64,000 nucleotides of DNA from Candidatus Scalindua sediminis (GCA_008636105.1 VSDH01000003.1:1-64000), one strand, 5' to 3'; positions 27,688 through 36,070 are shown, counted from the stretch's first letter. The notes: generated by a model from the letters alone, not told the origin. Numbers and translations: made by a program.

Positions 27688-27768
27688 TCTGACCCCCGCA
27701 TCCTTGCTTCCGCTCTTACAGAGCCTACTTTCGGCAAGGAAGCAGCGGGGGAAGAATCTAAATGTGAG
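27688..27768. repeat. Palindromic repeat element
   Basis: Nested arms CCCCCGC/GCGGGGG and CCTTGC/GCAAGG, with outer ATTCTGA/AGAATC, enclose a short loop region. Related words (CCTACTTTCGGCAAGG) resemble the 23-bp insert in the SDR gene near 31267. Located between the ferritin-like and PPOX genes. Confidence 0.6.
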
Positions 27769-27881
27769 ATGCTCAGGGTAAACTCTGTGAAGAGTCTCAT
27801 ATTACACTGGATCAAAATACGTCGTCGTAATTGTGAATTAGAGTACTAAGCCTCTCAGAATTTACAAAATAATTGACTACA

Positions 27882-28292
27882 ATGAGTAAGATTCCTGGCA
27901 AAATTAAAGAATATTTAAGTAATGTGGATATTGTTTATGTAACTACATGCGATAAAGATAAAGTTCCTCATATAGCCATCGCAAAGGATATTAGAATTAC
28001 AAATGATGGAGAATATGTGGTATTTAAATCATGGTTTTGCGTCAAGTCTCTTGAAAATCTGGCTTACAATTCCAATGTTGCCGTTGGGACTTATAATATG
28101 CAAGAAAAGTCAGGTTATCAGTTCATAGGGAAGGTCGTTTCCAAGGACGTGGAAGCAGTGCTAAACGGGTATGCACCTGAACTAGAATCTATAGAAGCGG
28201 AAACGCCACAAGAAGAATATAAGTTAAAAATTGAGGTGGAAAGTATATTAGAATTACATTTTGGTACTCATTCAGATAAAAGTATCGTGTAA
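27882..28292 (+). CDS. Pyridoxamine-phosphate-oxidase-like FMN-binding protein
   Basis: About 136 residues from the ATG at 27882; a TTG three codons earlier is also possible. The pattern IVYVTTCDKDKVPHIAIAKDI, then SWFCVKSLENLAYNSNVAVGTY and YQFIGKVVSKD matches the split-barrel FMN-binding fold. It may be a flavin or F420-type reductase or a heme-related scavenger; substrate unknown. No strong ribosome binding site is visible. A 48-aa gene starts one base after its stop. Confidence 0.78.
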   Translation: MSKIPGKIKEYLSNVDIVYVTTCDKDKVPHIAIAKDIRITNDGEYVVFKSWFCVKSLENLAYNSNVAVGTYNMQEKSGYQFIGKVVSKDVEAVLNGYAPELESIEAETPQEEYKLKIEVESILELHFGTHSDKSIV

Positions 28293-28293
28293 T

Positions 28294-28440
28294 ATGAGTG
28301 AAAACAGATTTGGAAAGACAGGCATTGTTCTTGTGAATTCATTGATACTCCCCATTAAAAACTTTATAAGTGTGAGAAACACAGAGACCAGCCTAAAGGC
28401 AATTGATATTGGATTGAACTTAGCAATTGAAAGGAGTTAA
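28294..28440 (+). CDS. Unknown 48-aa protein, coupled to its neighbours
   Basis: ATG one base after the PPOX stop codon; 48 codons, ending MS...LNLAIERS. Its last bases (GGAGTTAA) also form the ribosome binding site of the DHH gene nine bases downstream, a classic coupling arrangement. The product has a hydrophobic core (GIVLVNSLILPI) and a helical end. I recognise no family. Support comes from position and the coupled signals. Confidence 0.5.
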   Translation: MSENRFGKTGIVLVNSLILPIKNFISVRNTETSLKAIDIGLNLAIERS

Positions 28441-28449
28441 TTTCATATT

Positions 28450-29451
28450 ATGTGGAAACAAATTGCAGATGTAATAAATAGTGGACGGAAATTCCTTATT
28501 ACCTCCCATCTCTTTCTGGAAGGAGATGCGGTAGGTTCAGAAATAGCTCTTAAACATTTTTTGAAGGGGTTGGGTAAAGAAGCTATTATTGTAAATAATG
28601 AAGCCCTGCCTGCCGTTTATCGTTGTTTCGATCCTAAAAAGGAGATAAAGTTCTTAAAAAAAGATGGTATTGGAACTGATATTCAAGACTTTGATGCCAT
28701 CTTTATAGTCGATGTTGGCAGCTGGGGGCAACTGGGAGATTTTGCAGAAATGATTCAATCAAGTTCAATTACTACTGTATGTATAGACCACCACCCAACT
28801 AATCCTGGTTTTGCTGACATAAATGTTGTTGATAAAGATGCATCTTCTGCCGGTGAATTGATATTTGATTTAATTACTTACATGCACGGAGAAATTACAA
28901 AAGAGATTGCAGAATCGTTATACCTCTCAATTGCATCAGATACAGGCTGGTTTAAGTTCAGTAATACAAGTGCTAAGGCATTTAGTGCCTGTTCGACTCT
29001 ATTGAAAAGCGGGGTAAAACCAGAAGTAATATATGAAAAGGTATGCCAGAATAAATCCTGGAGCTATTTGAAGCTGATAAACCTTGCACTTGAGTCTTTA
29101 CATTCAGAATGTGATGGTCGTTTAGCCTGGACCAAGCTAACACAAGAGATGCTCAAATCATCTGGTGTAGAATATGTTGAAACAGATGTCATTATTGACC
29201 TCATTCGTGCCATAGGTAAGGTAGAAGTAGTAATTTTATTCAGAGAACTTGGTGAGAAAAAAACAAAGATAGGCTTTCGTTCGAAGCATACGATAAATGT
29301 AAGTAAATTGGCCTCCAAGTTTGGAGGAGGTGGACACGTACGTGCTGCGGGAGCATCATTGAATGAACCAATGGATCACGTGGTAGAAAAAGTTTTGTCA
29401 GAAGCAAAGGAATTGATGAAGAAAACCAAGGTTTGTGTCTCCACCGTCTGA
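28450..29451 (+). CDS. nrnA: DHH-DHHA1 phosphoesterase, NrnA-like oligoribonuclease
   Basis: 333 residues. The DHH motifs are SHLFLEGDAVGS (normally HxxPDGDA), FIVDVGSWGQ, DHHPTN and SDTGWFKFS. The DHHA1 nucleic-acid-binding end is KFGGGGHVRAAGAS. NrnA-type enzymes degrade nano-RNAs and/or 3'-phosphoadenosine-5'-phosphate. The first motif keeps the His and Asp ligands, so activity is expected. It follows the 48-aa ORF and precedes rubredoxin. Confidence 0.9.
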   Translation: MWKQIADVINSGRKFLITSHLFLEGDAVGSEIALKHFLKGLGKEAIIVNNEALPAVYRCFDPKKEIKFLKKDGIGTDIQDFDAIFIVDVGSWGQLGDFAEMIQSSSITTVCIDHHPTNPGFADINVVDKDASSAGELIFDLITYMHGEITKEIAESLYLSIASDTGWFKFSNTSAKAFSACSTLLKSGVKPEVIYEKVCQNKSWSYLKLINLALESLHSECDGRLAWTKLTQEMLKSSGVEYVETDVIIDLIRAIGKVEVVILFRELGEKKTKIGFRSKHTINVSKLASKFGGGGHVRAAGASLNEPMDHVVEKVLSEAKELMKKTKVCVSTV

Positions 29452-29581
29452 ACAACTCAGTCGAATTGGCCAACAAAAGATCAAAACTTGATAAAAATCC
29501 AAGTAGGTCAAGTTTCCAAGTCCGCCACAGCGGATCTGTCTCTGGTGCAACCTGACTATAATCCTCTCGGAGGGAATTAAA

Positions 29582-29743
29582 ATGGCGAAATGGCTATGCA
29601 ATGTTTGCGGTTATATATACGATCCGCAAAAAGGAGACGTTATGGGAGGAATCCCCCCTGATACTCCTTTCGAAGACCTGCCAGATGAATGGGTATGCCC
29701 GTCATGTGGTGCAAATAAAGAAACATTTGAGGTTATGGGGTAA
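29582..29743 (+). CDS. Rubredoxin
   Basis: 53 residues. Cys-x-x-Cys-Gly ([10 protein letters not shown]) and [12 protein letters not shown] give the four iron-binding cysteines. [19 protein letters not shown] is the standard central loop. It is a one-electron carrier, the likely donor to the flavodiiron protein and rubrerythrin encoded nearby. GGAGGGAATTAAA precedes the ATG. Its stop overlaps the next start by one base (TAATG), tying it to a zinc dehydrogenase. Confidence 0.96.
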   Translation: MAKWLCNVCGYIYDPQKGDVMGGIPPDTPFEDLPDEWVCPSCGANKETFEVMG

Positions 29744-30771
29744 TGAAGGCTGTAGTTGTTTACGAACATGGAGGTGTAGAGAAATTAGTATATACTGATT
29801 ATGTGGAGCCCGAGATTTCTCCTTCTGAAGTTCTGGTAAAGGTGAAGGCTTGTGGAATTAATCATCTTGATATCTGGGTAAGAGAGGGAATGCCCGGTAT
29901 TAAGATACCATTACCCCACATACTGGGCTGCGAGATTAGCGGTGAAATAACTCAGGTCGGGGAGCAGGTTAAATATTTGAGTGTAGGCCAACATATTCTC
30001 GTTGCACCAGGGATAAATTGTGGAAGATGTGAATATTGCCTCTCTGCTAATGACAGTCTTTGTAACGAGTATAAGGTAGTAGGATATCAGGTAGACGGTG
30101 GATACGCTGAATATGCAAAGGTTCCCGCTGAAAATATAATTTCAATATCAGAGAAATTGCCTTTTGAGGAATGGGCTGCCGTACCGCTGGTATTCTTAAC
30201 AGCATGGCACATGTTACAGACACGTGCTGGCTTAACAACAGGCGAAACAGTATTAATCCATGCTGCTGGTAGTGGTATTGGTAGCGCTGCAATTCAAATT
30301 GCCAGGCTTAGCGGTGCAGAGGTAATAACTACGGCAGGTAACGATGAAAAACTGGAAAAGGCAAGGAAGCTTGGTGCAGACTTTTTAATAAATTATTCCA
30401 AAGATGATTTCGTGAAGAAAGTGAAAGAATTTACAAACGGTAAAGGCGTTGATGTCGTATTTGAACATATTGGCCCTGAAACCTGGGAAAAGAGTCTATC
30501 ATGCCTTAGGCGAGGGGGGCGAATTGTTACTTGTGGTGCCACAAGTGGCCCGACAGTGAATATCGATTTAAGATTTTTATTTGTTAAGCAGCTTTCTATT
30601 TCGGGTTGTTACATGGGCAGCAGGAAGGAACTCATGGAGGTATTGCGGCTTGTAGAATCAGGCAGACTAAAACCTGTCGTAGATTCGGTGTTTCCTCTTA
30701 AAGATGCAGCAGCAGCTCAAATAAAGATGATGGATAGAAAGCAGTTTGGAAAGATTGTCTTGGCTCCATAA
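29743..30771 (+). CDS. Zinc-type medium-chain dehydrogenase
   Basis: 342 residues. The N-terminal GroES-like part has CGINHLDIWVREG and HILGCEISGE. A structural zinc loop has the four cysteines of CGRCEYC and SLCNEY. The nucleotide domain has HAAGSGIGSAAIQIARLSGAEV. It is probably an NAD(P)-dependent alcohol dehydrogenase or quinone/enone reductase; substrate not readable. It overlaps rubredoxin upstream and the SDR gene downstream by one base each, so the three form one operon. Confidence 0.9.
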   Translation: MKAVVVYEHGGVEKLVYTDYVEPEISPSEVLVKVKACGINHLDIWVREGMPGIKIPLPHILGCEISGEITQVGEQVKYLSVGQHILVAPGINCGRCEYCLSANDSLCNEYKVVGYQVDGGYAEYAKVPAENIISISEKLPFEEWAAVPLVFLTAWHMLQTRAGLTTGETVLIHAAGSGIGSAAIQIARLSGAEVITTAGNDEKLEKARKLGADFLINYSKDDFVKKVKEFTNGKGVDVVFEHIGPETWEKSLSCLRRGGRIVTCGATSGPTVNIDLRFLFVKQLSISGCYMGSRKELMEVLRLVESGRLKPVVDSVFPLKDAAAAQIKMMDRKQFGKIVLAP

Positions 30772-31564
30772 TGAGACTCAAAGATAAAACGGCAATCATT
30801 ACAGGTAGTGGAACAGGTATTGGTAAGGCATCGGCTATCTTATTCGCAAAAGAAGGCGCCAGTATTGTAATATGCGGTAGAAGAGAAGAAAAATTAAAGG
30901 AAGTTGAGAACGAAATTATAAAAGAACTGGGCCTGGAAGCTAAGAGTTCTAAAAAGGTATTGGCAATTTCATGCGATGTCACAAATCAAGATGACGTTAA
31001 AAAATTGTTAGATAAGTCAATTAAACAATTTAATAAAATAGATGTATTATTAAACAATGCGGGTGTATTTAGAGGTTCATTAATACATGAGCATACTCTT
31101 TCAGATTGGGAAGAGACTATTAACATAAACCTGAAAGGGATGTTTCTTCTGACAAAAAAGGTTATACCAAATATGATTTCTAACGGTGGTGGTTCGATAA
31201 TTAATATCGCTTCAATCCTCGGTATGGTGGCGATTCCTGAAGCATCTGCTTATAATGCTTCTCCCTAAAGGGACCTACTTCCGGCAAGGGCGGTGTTATA
31301 ATGTTCACGAAAAGTATTGCCGTTGAATACGGAAGGCACAATATAAGAGCAAACTGTATGTGCCCGGGTCTGGTAGAAACACCCATGACACAAGGATTAA
31401 TAGCTGATAAAAAGGTAGCTACAAAAATACTGGAGGCATATCCGATGGGCCGATTTGGCAAGCCTGAAGATATTGCCTATGGATGCTTGTATCTTGCATC
31501 TGACGAATCTTCATGGGTTACAGGAACTGCACTTACCATAGATGGTGGCTACACAGCCATGTAG
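30771..31564 (+). pseudogene. SDR oxidoreductase disrupted by an insertion at YxxxK
   Basis: Two frames (30771-31268 and 31301-31564) together make a complete classical SDR. The first half has GSGTGIGKAS, NNAGV and the Ser-Tyr segment ending AYNAS. The second has MFTKSIAVEYG, CPGLVETPM and the end ALTIDGGYTAM. Between AYNAS and the expected KGG lie about 23 extra bases with an in-frame TAA and a frame shift, splitting the catalytic Tyr-x-x-x-Lys. The gene overlaps the preceding dehydrogenase by one base, so the operon was once intact. A sequencing error of this size is unlikely. It could still produce a 165-aa fragment without activity. Confidence 0.85.
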
Positions 31565-31594
31565 TGGAGTTGATATTATATAAATTGAGGTTTT

Positions 31595-31674
31595 AAATGT
31601 ATTACATGATATATATTAAAACAATGTACTGATAAATTAAAAACTGTAGGGTACGTTCCCCGAACGTACCTTTA
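31595..31674 (+). repeat. 80-bp direct repeat, left of RAYT gene
   Basis: Identical (apart from one visible change) to 32211-32290 and in the same orientation. It includes a GTAG head (31646-31649) followed by the hairpin GGTACGTTC / GAACGTACC. The pair brackets the transposase gene. Confidence 0.9.
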
Positions 31675-31683
31675 TATAAGGAA

Positions 31684-32181
31684 ATGTTACACCGCAATAT
31701 GAGCAACAAGAATAAACACAGAAAACAGATGCATTTAAAGGATTTTGATTACAAAGGGAGTGTATTTGTATATTTTATAACTATATGTACAGCAAATAAA
31801 CAACTCTATTTTCTGAATAAAAAGATAACTAAAATTATCGAAGATGAATTGGAATTCAGAAGAATCTCAAAAGAGATATGGTTATTCTGTTACTGTATTA
31901 TGCCAGATCACTTACATATATTACTTTCATTAACCGAAGATTATGATAAGGACCTTCAGAATTGGGTCTCGGCATTTAAGAGATATACTACGAGGGTTGT
32001 AAATGAATTGTTTGGCATAAAACCAATATGGCAGAAGAATTTTTATGATCACATTATAAGGAAAGAAGAATCGTTAATCAAAATTACTGAATATATAGTT
32101 AATAATCCTGTAAGCAAAGGTATCGTATCAGAGTGGGAGAAATATCCTTGTAGTAGGATTGCCGATCCTTTACCACTGTAA
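31684..32181 (+). CDS. REP-associated tyrosine transposase (RAYT, Y1/IS200-like HUH family)
   Basis: 165 residues. The HUH motif appears as MPDHLHILL (His-x-His) and the Tyr-containing helix as WQKNFYDHIIRKEE, followed by ITEYIVNNPVSKG, the conserved end of RAYTs. Such enzymes cut single-stranded REP hairpins with a GTAG head. Exactly such hairpins flank the gene, and others occur at 32184, 37599, 56440 and 59967. The ATG is 9 bases after the left direct repeat; AAGGAAATG is a weak ribosome binding site. Confidence 0.93.
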   Translation: MLHRNMSNKNKHRKQMHLKDFDYKGSVFVYFITICTANKQLYFLNKKITKIIEDELEFRRISKEIWLFCYCIMPDHLHILLSLTEDYDKDLQNWVSAFKRYTTRVVNELFGIKPIWQKNFYDHIIRKEESLIKITEYIVNNPVSKGIVSEWEKYPCSRIADPLPL

Positions 32182-32183
32182 AA

Positions 32184-32207
32184 GCTCGTTCGGGGAACGA
32201 GCCCTAC
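32184..32207 (-). repeat. REP-like hairpin with CTAC (GTAG on minus) head
   Basis: GCTCGTTC / GAACGAGC arms, followed by CCCTAC, so on the minus strand a GTAG-headed hairpin. It lies in inverse orientation to the two GTAGGGTACGTTC hairpins around it, forming a BIME-like pair. Confidence 0.75.
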
Positions 32208-32210
32208 AAT

Positions 32211-32290
32211 AAATGTATTACATGATAAATATTAAAACAATGTACTGATAAATTAAAAACTGTAGGGTACGTTCCCCGAACGTACCTTTA
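32211..32290 (+). repeat. 80-bp direct repeat, right of RAYT gene
   Basis: The second copy of the repeat at 31595. It has the same GTAG head (32262-32265) and hairpin GGTACGTTC / GAACGTACC. One difference (ATAAAT in place of ATATAT) was noticed. Confidence 0.9.
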
Positions 32291-32345
32291 TTATTATGAT
32301 GTCTATTTGGCTGGTTCTTTTTGTTTCAAATTAAAAGGGATAAAT

Positions 32346-32843
32346 TTGGGTAGAAAGACAGATAAAAATCTGTACGACGCTTATGTAGGCGAATCTAAAG
32401 CACATCAACGTCTAAGGGCATTTGCAGCGAAAGCGGAGGAGGAAGGGCTTAAACAAATAGCCAAACTCTTCCGTGCCATTGCTGACGCAGAATCTATACA
32501 TGCACAAAATCATATCAAATTCCTTGATCTTGCCAAAACCACGCAGGAAAATCTGAGATATTCATTTGAAAGAGAAATATCTATTAATGAAATAACGTAC
32601 CCTCAATTTATAAAGGAGGCAGAGGAAGAGCAGGTGAGTGAAGTAATAACGAGTTTTAGCCACTCTCGAGATGTCGAGGCAGGCCACGCAAAACTTTATA
32701 AAAAGGCTCTTGAACACCTTCTTAAGGGAGAAAACACCGATTATTATGTTTGCCAGATCTGTGGTTATACTTCCGATGGAATCCTACCTGAAGAATGTCC
32801 AATCTGCACCGCATCGAAGGACAAATTTTTAAAAATCGATTAA
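32346..32843 (+). CDS. Rubrerythrin
   Basis: About 165 residues. The TTG at 32346 is preferred over an upstream TTG (32307) because AAAAGGGAT lies at proper spacing. The ferritin-like diiron domain has YVGESKAHQRLRAFA, ADAESIHAQNH, EAEEEQVSEV and EAGHAKLYKKA. The C-terminal rubredoxin-like site has CQICGY and CPICTA. It reduces hydrogen peroxide using electrons from rubredoxin or NADH systems. The gene immediately follows a RAYT direct repeat. Confidence 0.93.
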   Translation: MGRKTDKNLYDAYVGESKAHQRLRAFAAKAEEEGLKQIAKLFRAIADAESIHAQNHIKFLDLAKTTQENLRYSFEREISINEITYPQFIKEAEEEQVSEVITSFSHSRDVEAGHAKLYKKALEHLLKGENTDYYVCQICGYTSDGILPEECPICTASKDKFLKID

Positions 32844-32951
32844 GATTATTCTTCACGTCATTAAGTCAGTACTACTGGCATACAGACTGTGTCACAATTA
32901 CCACTTTTTTAAAAAACGGTAATTTGGTACATAATCAAAGGGTTTATTAAG

Positions 32952-33557
32952 ATGAAGAAATATACAGTATTGCTATTATTGCTCTCTGGTTGTGCAACAA
33001 TAGGAATGGTTTCTGAGGTTAATATTAACAGGGATTTCCCACATCATGAGATTCAAAGAATCGCAGTATTGATATTTGAAACATCCTGGCAGGATCAAGA
33101 TAAAGAGGAAACTAATTCTGGTTTTTCAAAGACTATTGTAAGTCCAGATGCAGGAACTGTTCTTGCGGATATAATAGCTAGAGAACTGGCAAAATGGGGA
33201 AGATATGTAGTACTAGATAGAAGTACATTAGAAAAGGAGTTAAAATTAGTAAATCTCAGTGAGGAAGACACTTTACATAGCGAAGATTATTTAAGCCTGG
33301 GAAAGTCGATAGGCGTTGATGCAGTCGTTACTGGTAAGGTTGAAAGATTTGGTGTTTCTTACAGATCTCTTTCTCGCAGGTTGGTCGTATCGGTGAAGGC
33401 CAGGGTTTCGTTTCTGGCAAGGTGTATAGATGTGACTACGAACGAAGCGGTTTGGTCTATTAAGATTGATGGAACTTCAAAGGACGATAATGAAAGATCC
33501 TTGGCATCTAAACTTATCGCAAAAGCTGTTAGAACGCTCAAGGAAGAAATAAAATAA
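32952..33557 (+). CDS. Lipoprotein, CsgG/LpoB-like fold
   Basis: 201 residues. The short signal peptide MKKYTVLLLLLSGC ends in a lipobox (LSGC), so it should be anchored to a membrane. The body (IQRIAVLIFETSWQD, TVLADIIARELAKWGRYVVLDR, GKSIGVDAVVTGKVERFG) is the pattern of the CsgG/LpoB/TolB-like N-terminal alpha-beta domain. Function could be secretion or envelope assembly; not assigned. No close neighbours on its strand. Confidence 0.75.
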   Translation: MKKYTVLLLLLSGCATIGMVSEVNINRDFPHHEIQRIAVLIFETSWQDQDKEETNSGFSKTIVSPDAGTVLADIIARELAKWGRYVVLDRSTLEKELKLVNLSEEDTLHSEDYLSLGKSIGVDAVVTGKVERFGVSYRSLSRRLVVSVKARVSFLARCIDVTTNEAVWSIKIDGTSKDDNERSLASKLIAKAVRTLKEEIK

Positions 33558-33903
33558 GTATTTTGATGTATAAAAATTTTAATTAAATACTTGATTTTCT
33601 AAAAAATATGATATAGTATTTGATGTATTATGGCAAAACTTGTTGCCATATAACACTTGCAGTTATTGCCTTGTTTTATATATCAAGTATTTATTAACAA
33701 GGACTGAGGTTTCTCTCCAAAGTTATCTAAATCACCCAACTACCTTCCACTTTCTTATCCATCAAAAACCCGTCAATCTAAGTGCCTGATTATACCCATA
33801 TAATTATAAGTATAGAAAGGCTAAAACCTCTTATCTGGATTTTGTATAATTGCTATATATTGTAAGATAGATTAAATATTATACAAAATATTGTATTTTT
33901 CTC
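33558..33903. other. AT-rich intergenic stretch
   Basis: About 345 bp. It contains repeated words such as ACTTGATTTTCT, AGTATTTGATGTATTA and ATCAAGTATTTATTAAC, which suggest degenerate inverted pieces. No supported gene or terminator. Confidence 0.4.
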
Positions 33904-33932
33904 TTGACAGAGAGTTTAATTTTTGATATATA
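33904..33932 (+). promoter_or_regulatory. Consensus-like promoter
   Basis: TTGACA, 17-base spacer, TATATA. It lies about 60 bases upstream of the 62-aa gene and directly before an inverted repeat. Confidence 0.65.
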
Positions 33933-33961
33933 AATCAACTAAACTTAAAGTAAGTTGATTT
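33932..33961. promoter_or_regulatory. Inverted-repeat operator candidate over the transcription start
   Basis: Perfect 9-bp arms AAATCAACT / AGTTGATTT with 12 bases between, placed just after the -10 box where a repressor would block initiation. The adjoining TTAACTTGAG and GACTTGATG resemble half sites. Confidence 0.6.
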
Positions 33962-33991
33962 AACTTGAGTAGACTTGATGAGAGGTAAGTC

Positions 33992-34180
33992 ATGGGTAAA
34001 TGTTTGCAGATATATTATGATGAGAAAAGGGACGGTAATATAAGAGAGATGATTCAAGAATTAAGAAAAATAAAGAGTTCTCCTTATTACAGGCGTAGGT
34101 CAGATAGTGAGATTTCGCTCATGTTATTAAGTAAGGCACTAAAGAGTGAGATTAAAAGGTTTAAGGATAATAATACCTAG
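33992..34180 (+). CDS. Small basic unknown protein (62 aa)
   Basis: GAGAGGTAAGTC precedes the ATG. The product is helical and highly charged (REMIQELRKIKSSPYYRRRSD, then EISLMLLSKALKSEI). Size, basicity, a strong promoter and an operator-like repeat resemble an autoregulated DNA-binding or antitoxin-type protein, but I recognise no family and see no partner gene, because a structured non-coding stretch follows. Confidence 0.55.
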   Translation: MGKCLQIYYDEKRDGNIREMIQELRKIKSSPYYRRRSDSEISLMLLSKALKSEIKRFKDNNT

Positions 34181-34251
34181 AGCGACAAAATATGAAAAAA
34201 TTGAAAATATTCAAGCAAATTTTTGGTTTCTCTCGATATTAAGTAAAATTA

Positions 34252-34456
34252 GAGATGAGTACGGGGGTAAATGTGACCGGAGCCTTCATCTCCGTTACTT
34301 CAAGCCTCACCCTCCCGTGAGCGGTCACAGCGTAATCGGGCTTTGCCGTACTCATCTCTCGGCGAGGGCCTTTCTCCTTTCCCCCTCGCTAACTGACGGC
34401 AGAAGGGTTTTCCATCGCTACTAAAATGTGATGTAAGAAGCCCTTTTCGCCGTCAG
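34252..34456. other. Three consecutive GC-rich hairpins, candidate structured element
   Basis: Perfect 13-base arms GAGATGAGTACGG (34252-34264) and CCGTACTCATCTC (34346-34358), with inner GTGACCG/CGGTCAC. They are followed by GCGAGGG/CCCTCGC (34362-34389) and by CTGACGGC/GCCGTCAG (34393-34456). The stretch is much richer in G and C than the flanks and has no supported gene. It might be an RNA, a transposon end or a recombination site; I cannot decide. Confidence 0.6.
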
Positions 34457-34539
34457 TAATATTTTTGAAAATCTGAATTGTATTATTCCAAGATACAGAA
34501 GAAGTTGGCTAAGATATAAATTTTAGAAGGAGGCATAAA

Positions 34540-34674
34540 TTGGCAAAAAAGGTAAGAAAAAAATCTGGCGCTAAAGCAAAACCTTCTCCTAAGAAAAAAG
34601 CTAAATCTGCTTCAAAGCGTAAGAAGACGGTAAAAGAAACAAAACCACTGATAGAGCTAAAACAGATTGTATAG
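34540..34674 (+). CDS. Lysine-rich histone-H1-like peptide (44 aa)
   Basis: The TTG start has a near-perfect AGAAGGAGG ribosome binding site at correct spacing. The 44-residue product (MAKKVRKKSGAKAKPSPKKK and onward, ending ELKQIV) is nearly 40 percent Lys/Arg with Ala, Ser and Pro, like bacterial histone-H1-like or Hc1-type tails. It probably binds nucleic acid. No domain beyond composition. Confidence 0.6.
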   Translation: MAKKVRKKSGAKAKPSPKKKAKSASKRKKTVKETKPLIELKQIV

Positions 34675-34867
34675 AATTTGCAAGGTTTTTATCGGTTGGT
34701 TCAAGAAAACATGAAATTATCAATGCCGGTAGTTCCTATCCTGTCGGTTTTTTGCCTGTGTATTGCCTAATTTTTCAATTCCAAAAGCCACCACAAATAA
34801 TTCTTCCTTTTCCGCATCAAACCATTTAATATATTATGTTTTTATAATATGTCAAGCCTATTTTAAA

Positions 34868-35914
34868 ATGACCAAGGAAATTGTCTTAATTACCGGTGCA
34901 AGTGGTTTTATTGGCACTGCACTGATCACGCGATTGGTAAAGAATTATTATATTATAGGTATTGACAAGGTACTGCATAAAGATAGAGATATTAAGGTAT
35001 TATGGTATAAAGCGGATATATCGAATAGGGAACTTCTAAATGAAATCTTCAGGGAAATAAAAGAAAAATTCCATGGAAGCATTGATTATGTTTTTCATCT
35101 GGCGGCATATTATGATTTGTTAAATAGAAAAAGCAGACTATATCGTGAAACCAATGAAAATGGGACTAGAAATTTATTAGACAATTTGACTAATCTTGAT
35201 GTGAAAAACTTTATTTTTGCGAGTAGCACGGTAGTTTTTAAGCCTACTATGGGTGATGATAAACTGAATGAAGATTCAGATTTAAGCTCATACGTACATT
35301 ATGGAAATTCGAAGATTGAGGGAGAAAAAATAATATCAGAATACAAGGAAAAGATAAAAGCAACAATCTTCAGACTTTCGGCAGTATATTCCCAGGATTG
35401 CAGATCTATACCGCTTGCAAACCAAATTGCCTTTATCTGGCGAAAAGGTTTTGGTTATAGAATCTTTCCCGGAAAGGGGGAAGGTGGTTTATCTTACGTG
35501 TATATCGAAGATATACTTGATGCCTTTGAGAAGATTATCCTTAAAGCTAAGGAAATGGCTACTGGTTCGATATTTATTTTGTCAGAAGAAGACTATGTCT
35601 CAAATAACGATCTTTATGGCCTTATCTTCCAAGAGATTTATGGTACGCAATCAAATCTAGTACATTTACCGAAGTGGTCTGTATGGTTTTGTATATATAT
35701 TGTAAGTAACTTTCACTCGTTAACAGGAAGAAATTATTTTTTTAAACCGTGGATGTTAAAATTGACAGACAAAAAATATCGATTTAATATTGATAAAGCC
35801 AAAAGAACATTAAAATGGCAACCCAAGTTTCTATTGAGAGAATACATGAAAGTAATAATAAATAGCCTTAAGAGCAACCCGAATAAATGGCTTACAATTA
35901 ATAATATAAGTTAA
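34868..35914 (+). CDS. NAD-dependent epimerase/dehydratase-type extended SDR
   Basis: The frame is open from 34763, but the family start is the ATG at 34868 (MTKEIVLITGASGFIGTAL), giving 348 residues. The NAD site GASGFIGTAL, the catalytic Tyr-x-x-x-Lys in YGNSKIEGEK and the SSTVV strand are present. The C-terminal part is aromatic and basic, with a hydrophobic stretch near WSVWFCIYIVSNF, so it may touch the membrane. It could act on nucleotide sugars or sterol/terpenoid-like substrates. No clear ribosome binding site. Confidence 0.85.
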   Translation: MTKEIVLITGASGFIGTALITRLVKNYYIIGIDKVLHKDRDIKVLWYKADISNRELLNEIFREIKEKFHGSIDYVFHLAAYYDLLNRKSRLYRETNENGTRNLLDNLTNLDVKNFIFASSTVVFKPTMGDDKLNEDSDLSSYVHYGNSKIEGEKIISEYKEKIKATIFRLSAVYSQDCRSIPLANQIAFIWRKGFGYRIFPGKGEGGLSYVYIEDILDAFEKIILKAKEMATGSIFILSEEDYVSNNDLYGLIFQEIYGTQSNLVHLPKWSVWFCIYIVSNFHSLTGRNYFFKPWMLKLTDKKYRFNIDKAKRTLKWQPKFLLREYMKVIINSLKSNPNKWLTINNIS

Positions 35915-36070
35915 ACTCCTTTTAATTACTTGTTTTAGGCTCTCTTTATTTATGATTGCGTCTTGATATGCTTTGGTGTATATTTAACTTAGTAGGTTAA
36001 AGTTTTTTGTAATTGCCCTATATTACTTTCTCGTTAAATGTTAAAGGAAAACATTATCGGAGTAGGATAG

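Noticed and set aside
27610-27849. 79-codon plus-strand frame
   Set aside because: Overlaps the ferritin-like gene end and continues through a palindromic repeat.
34146-34424. 92-codon frame over the three-hairpin region
   Set aside because: Starts inside the 62-aa gene and is made of hairpin sequence; no ribosome binding site.
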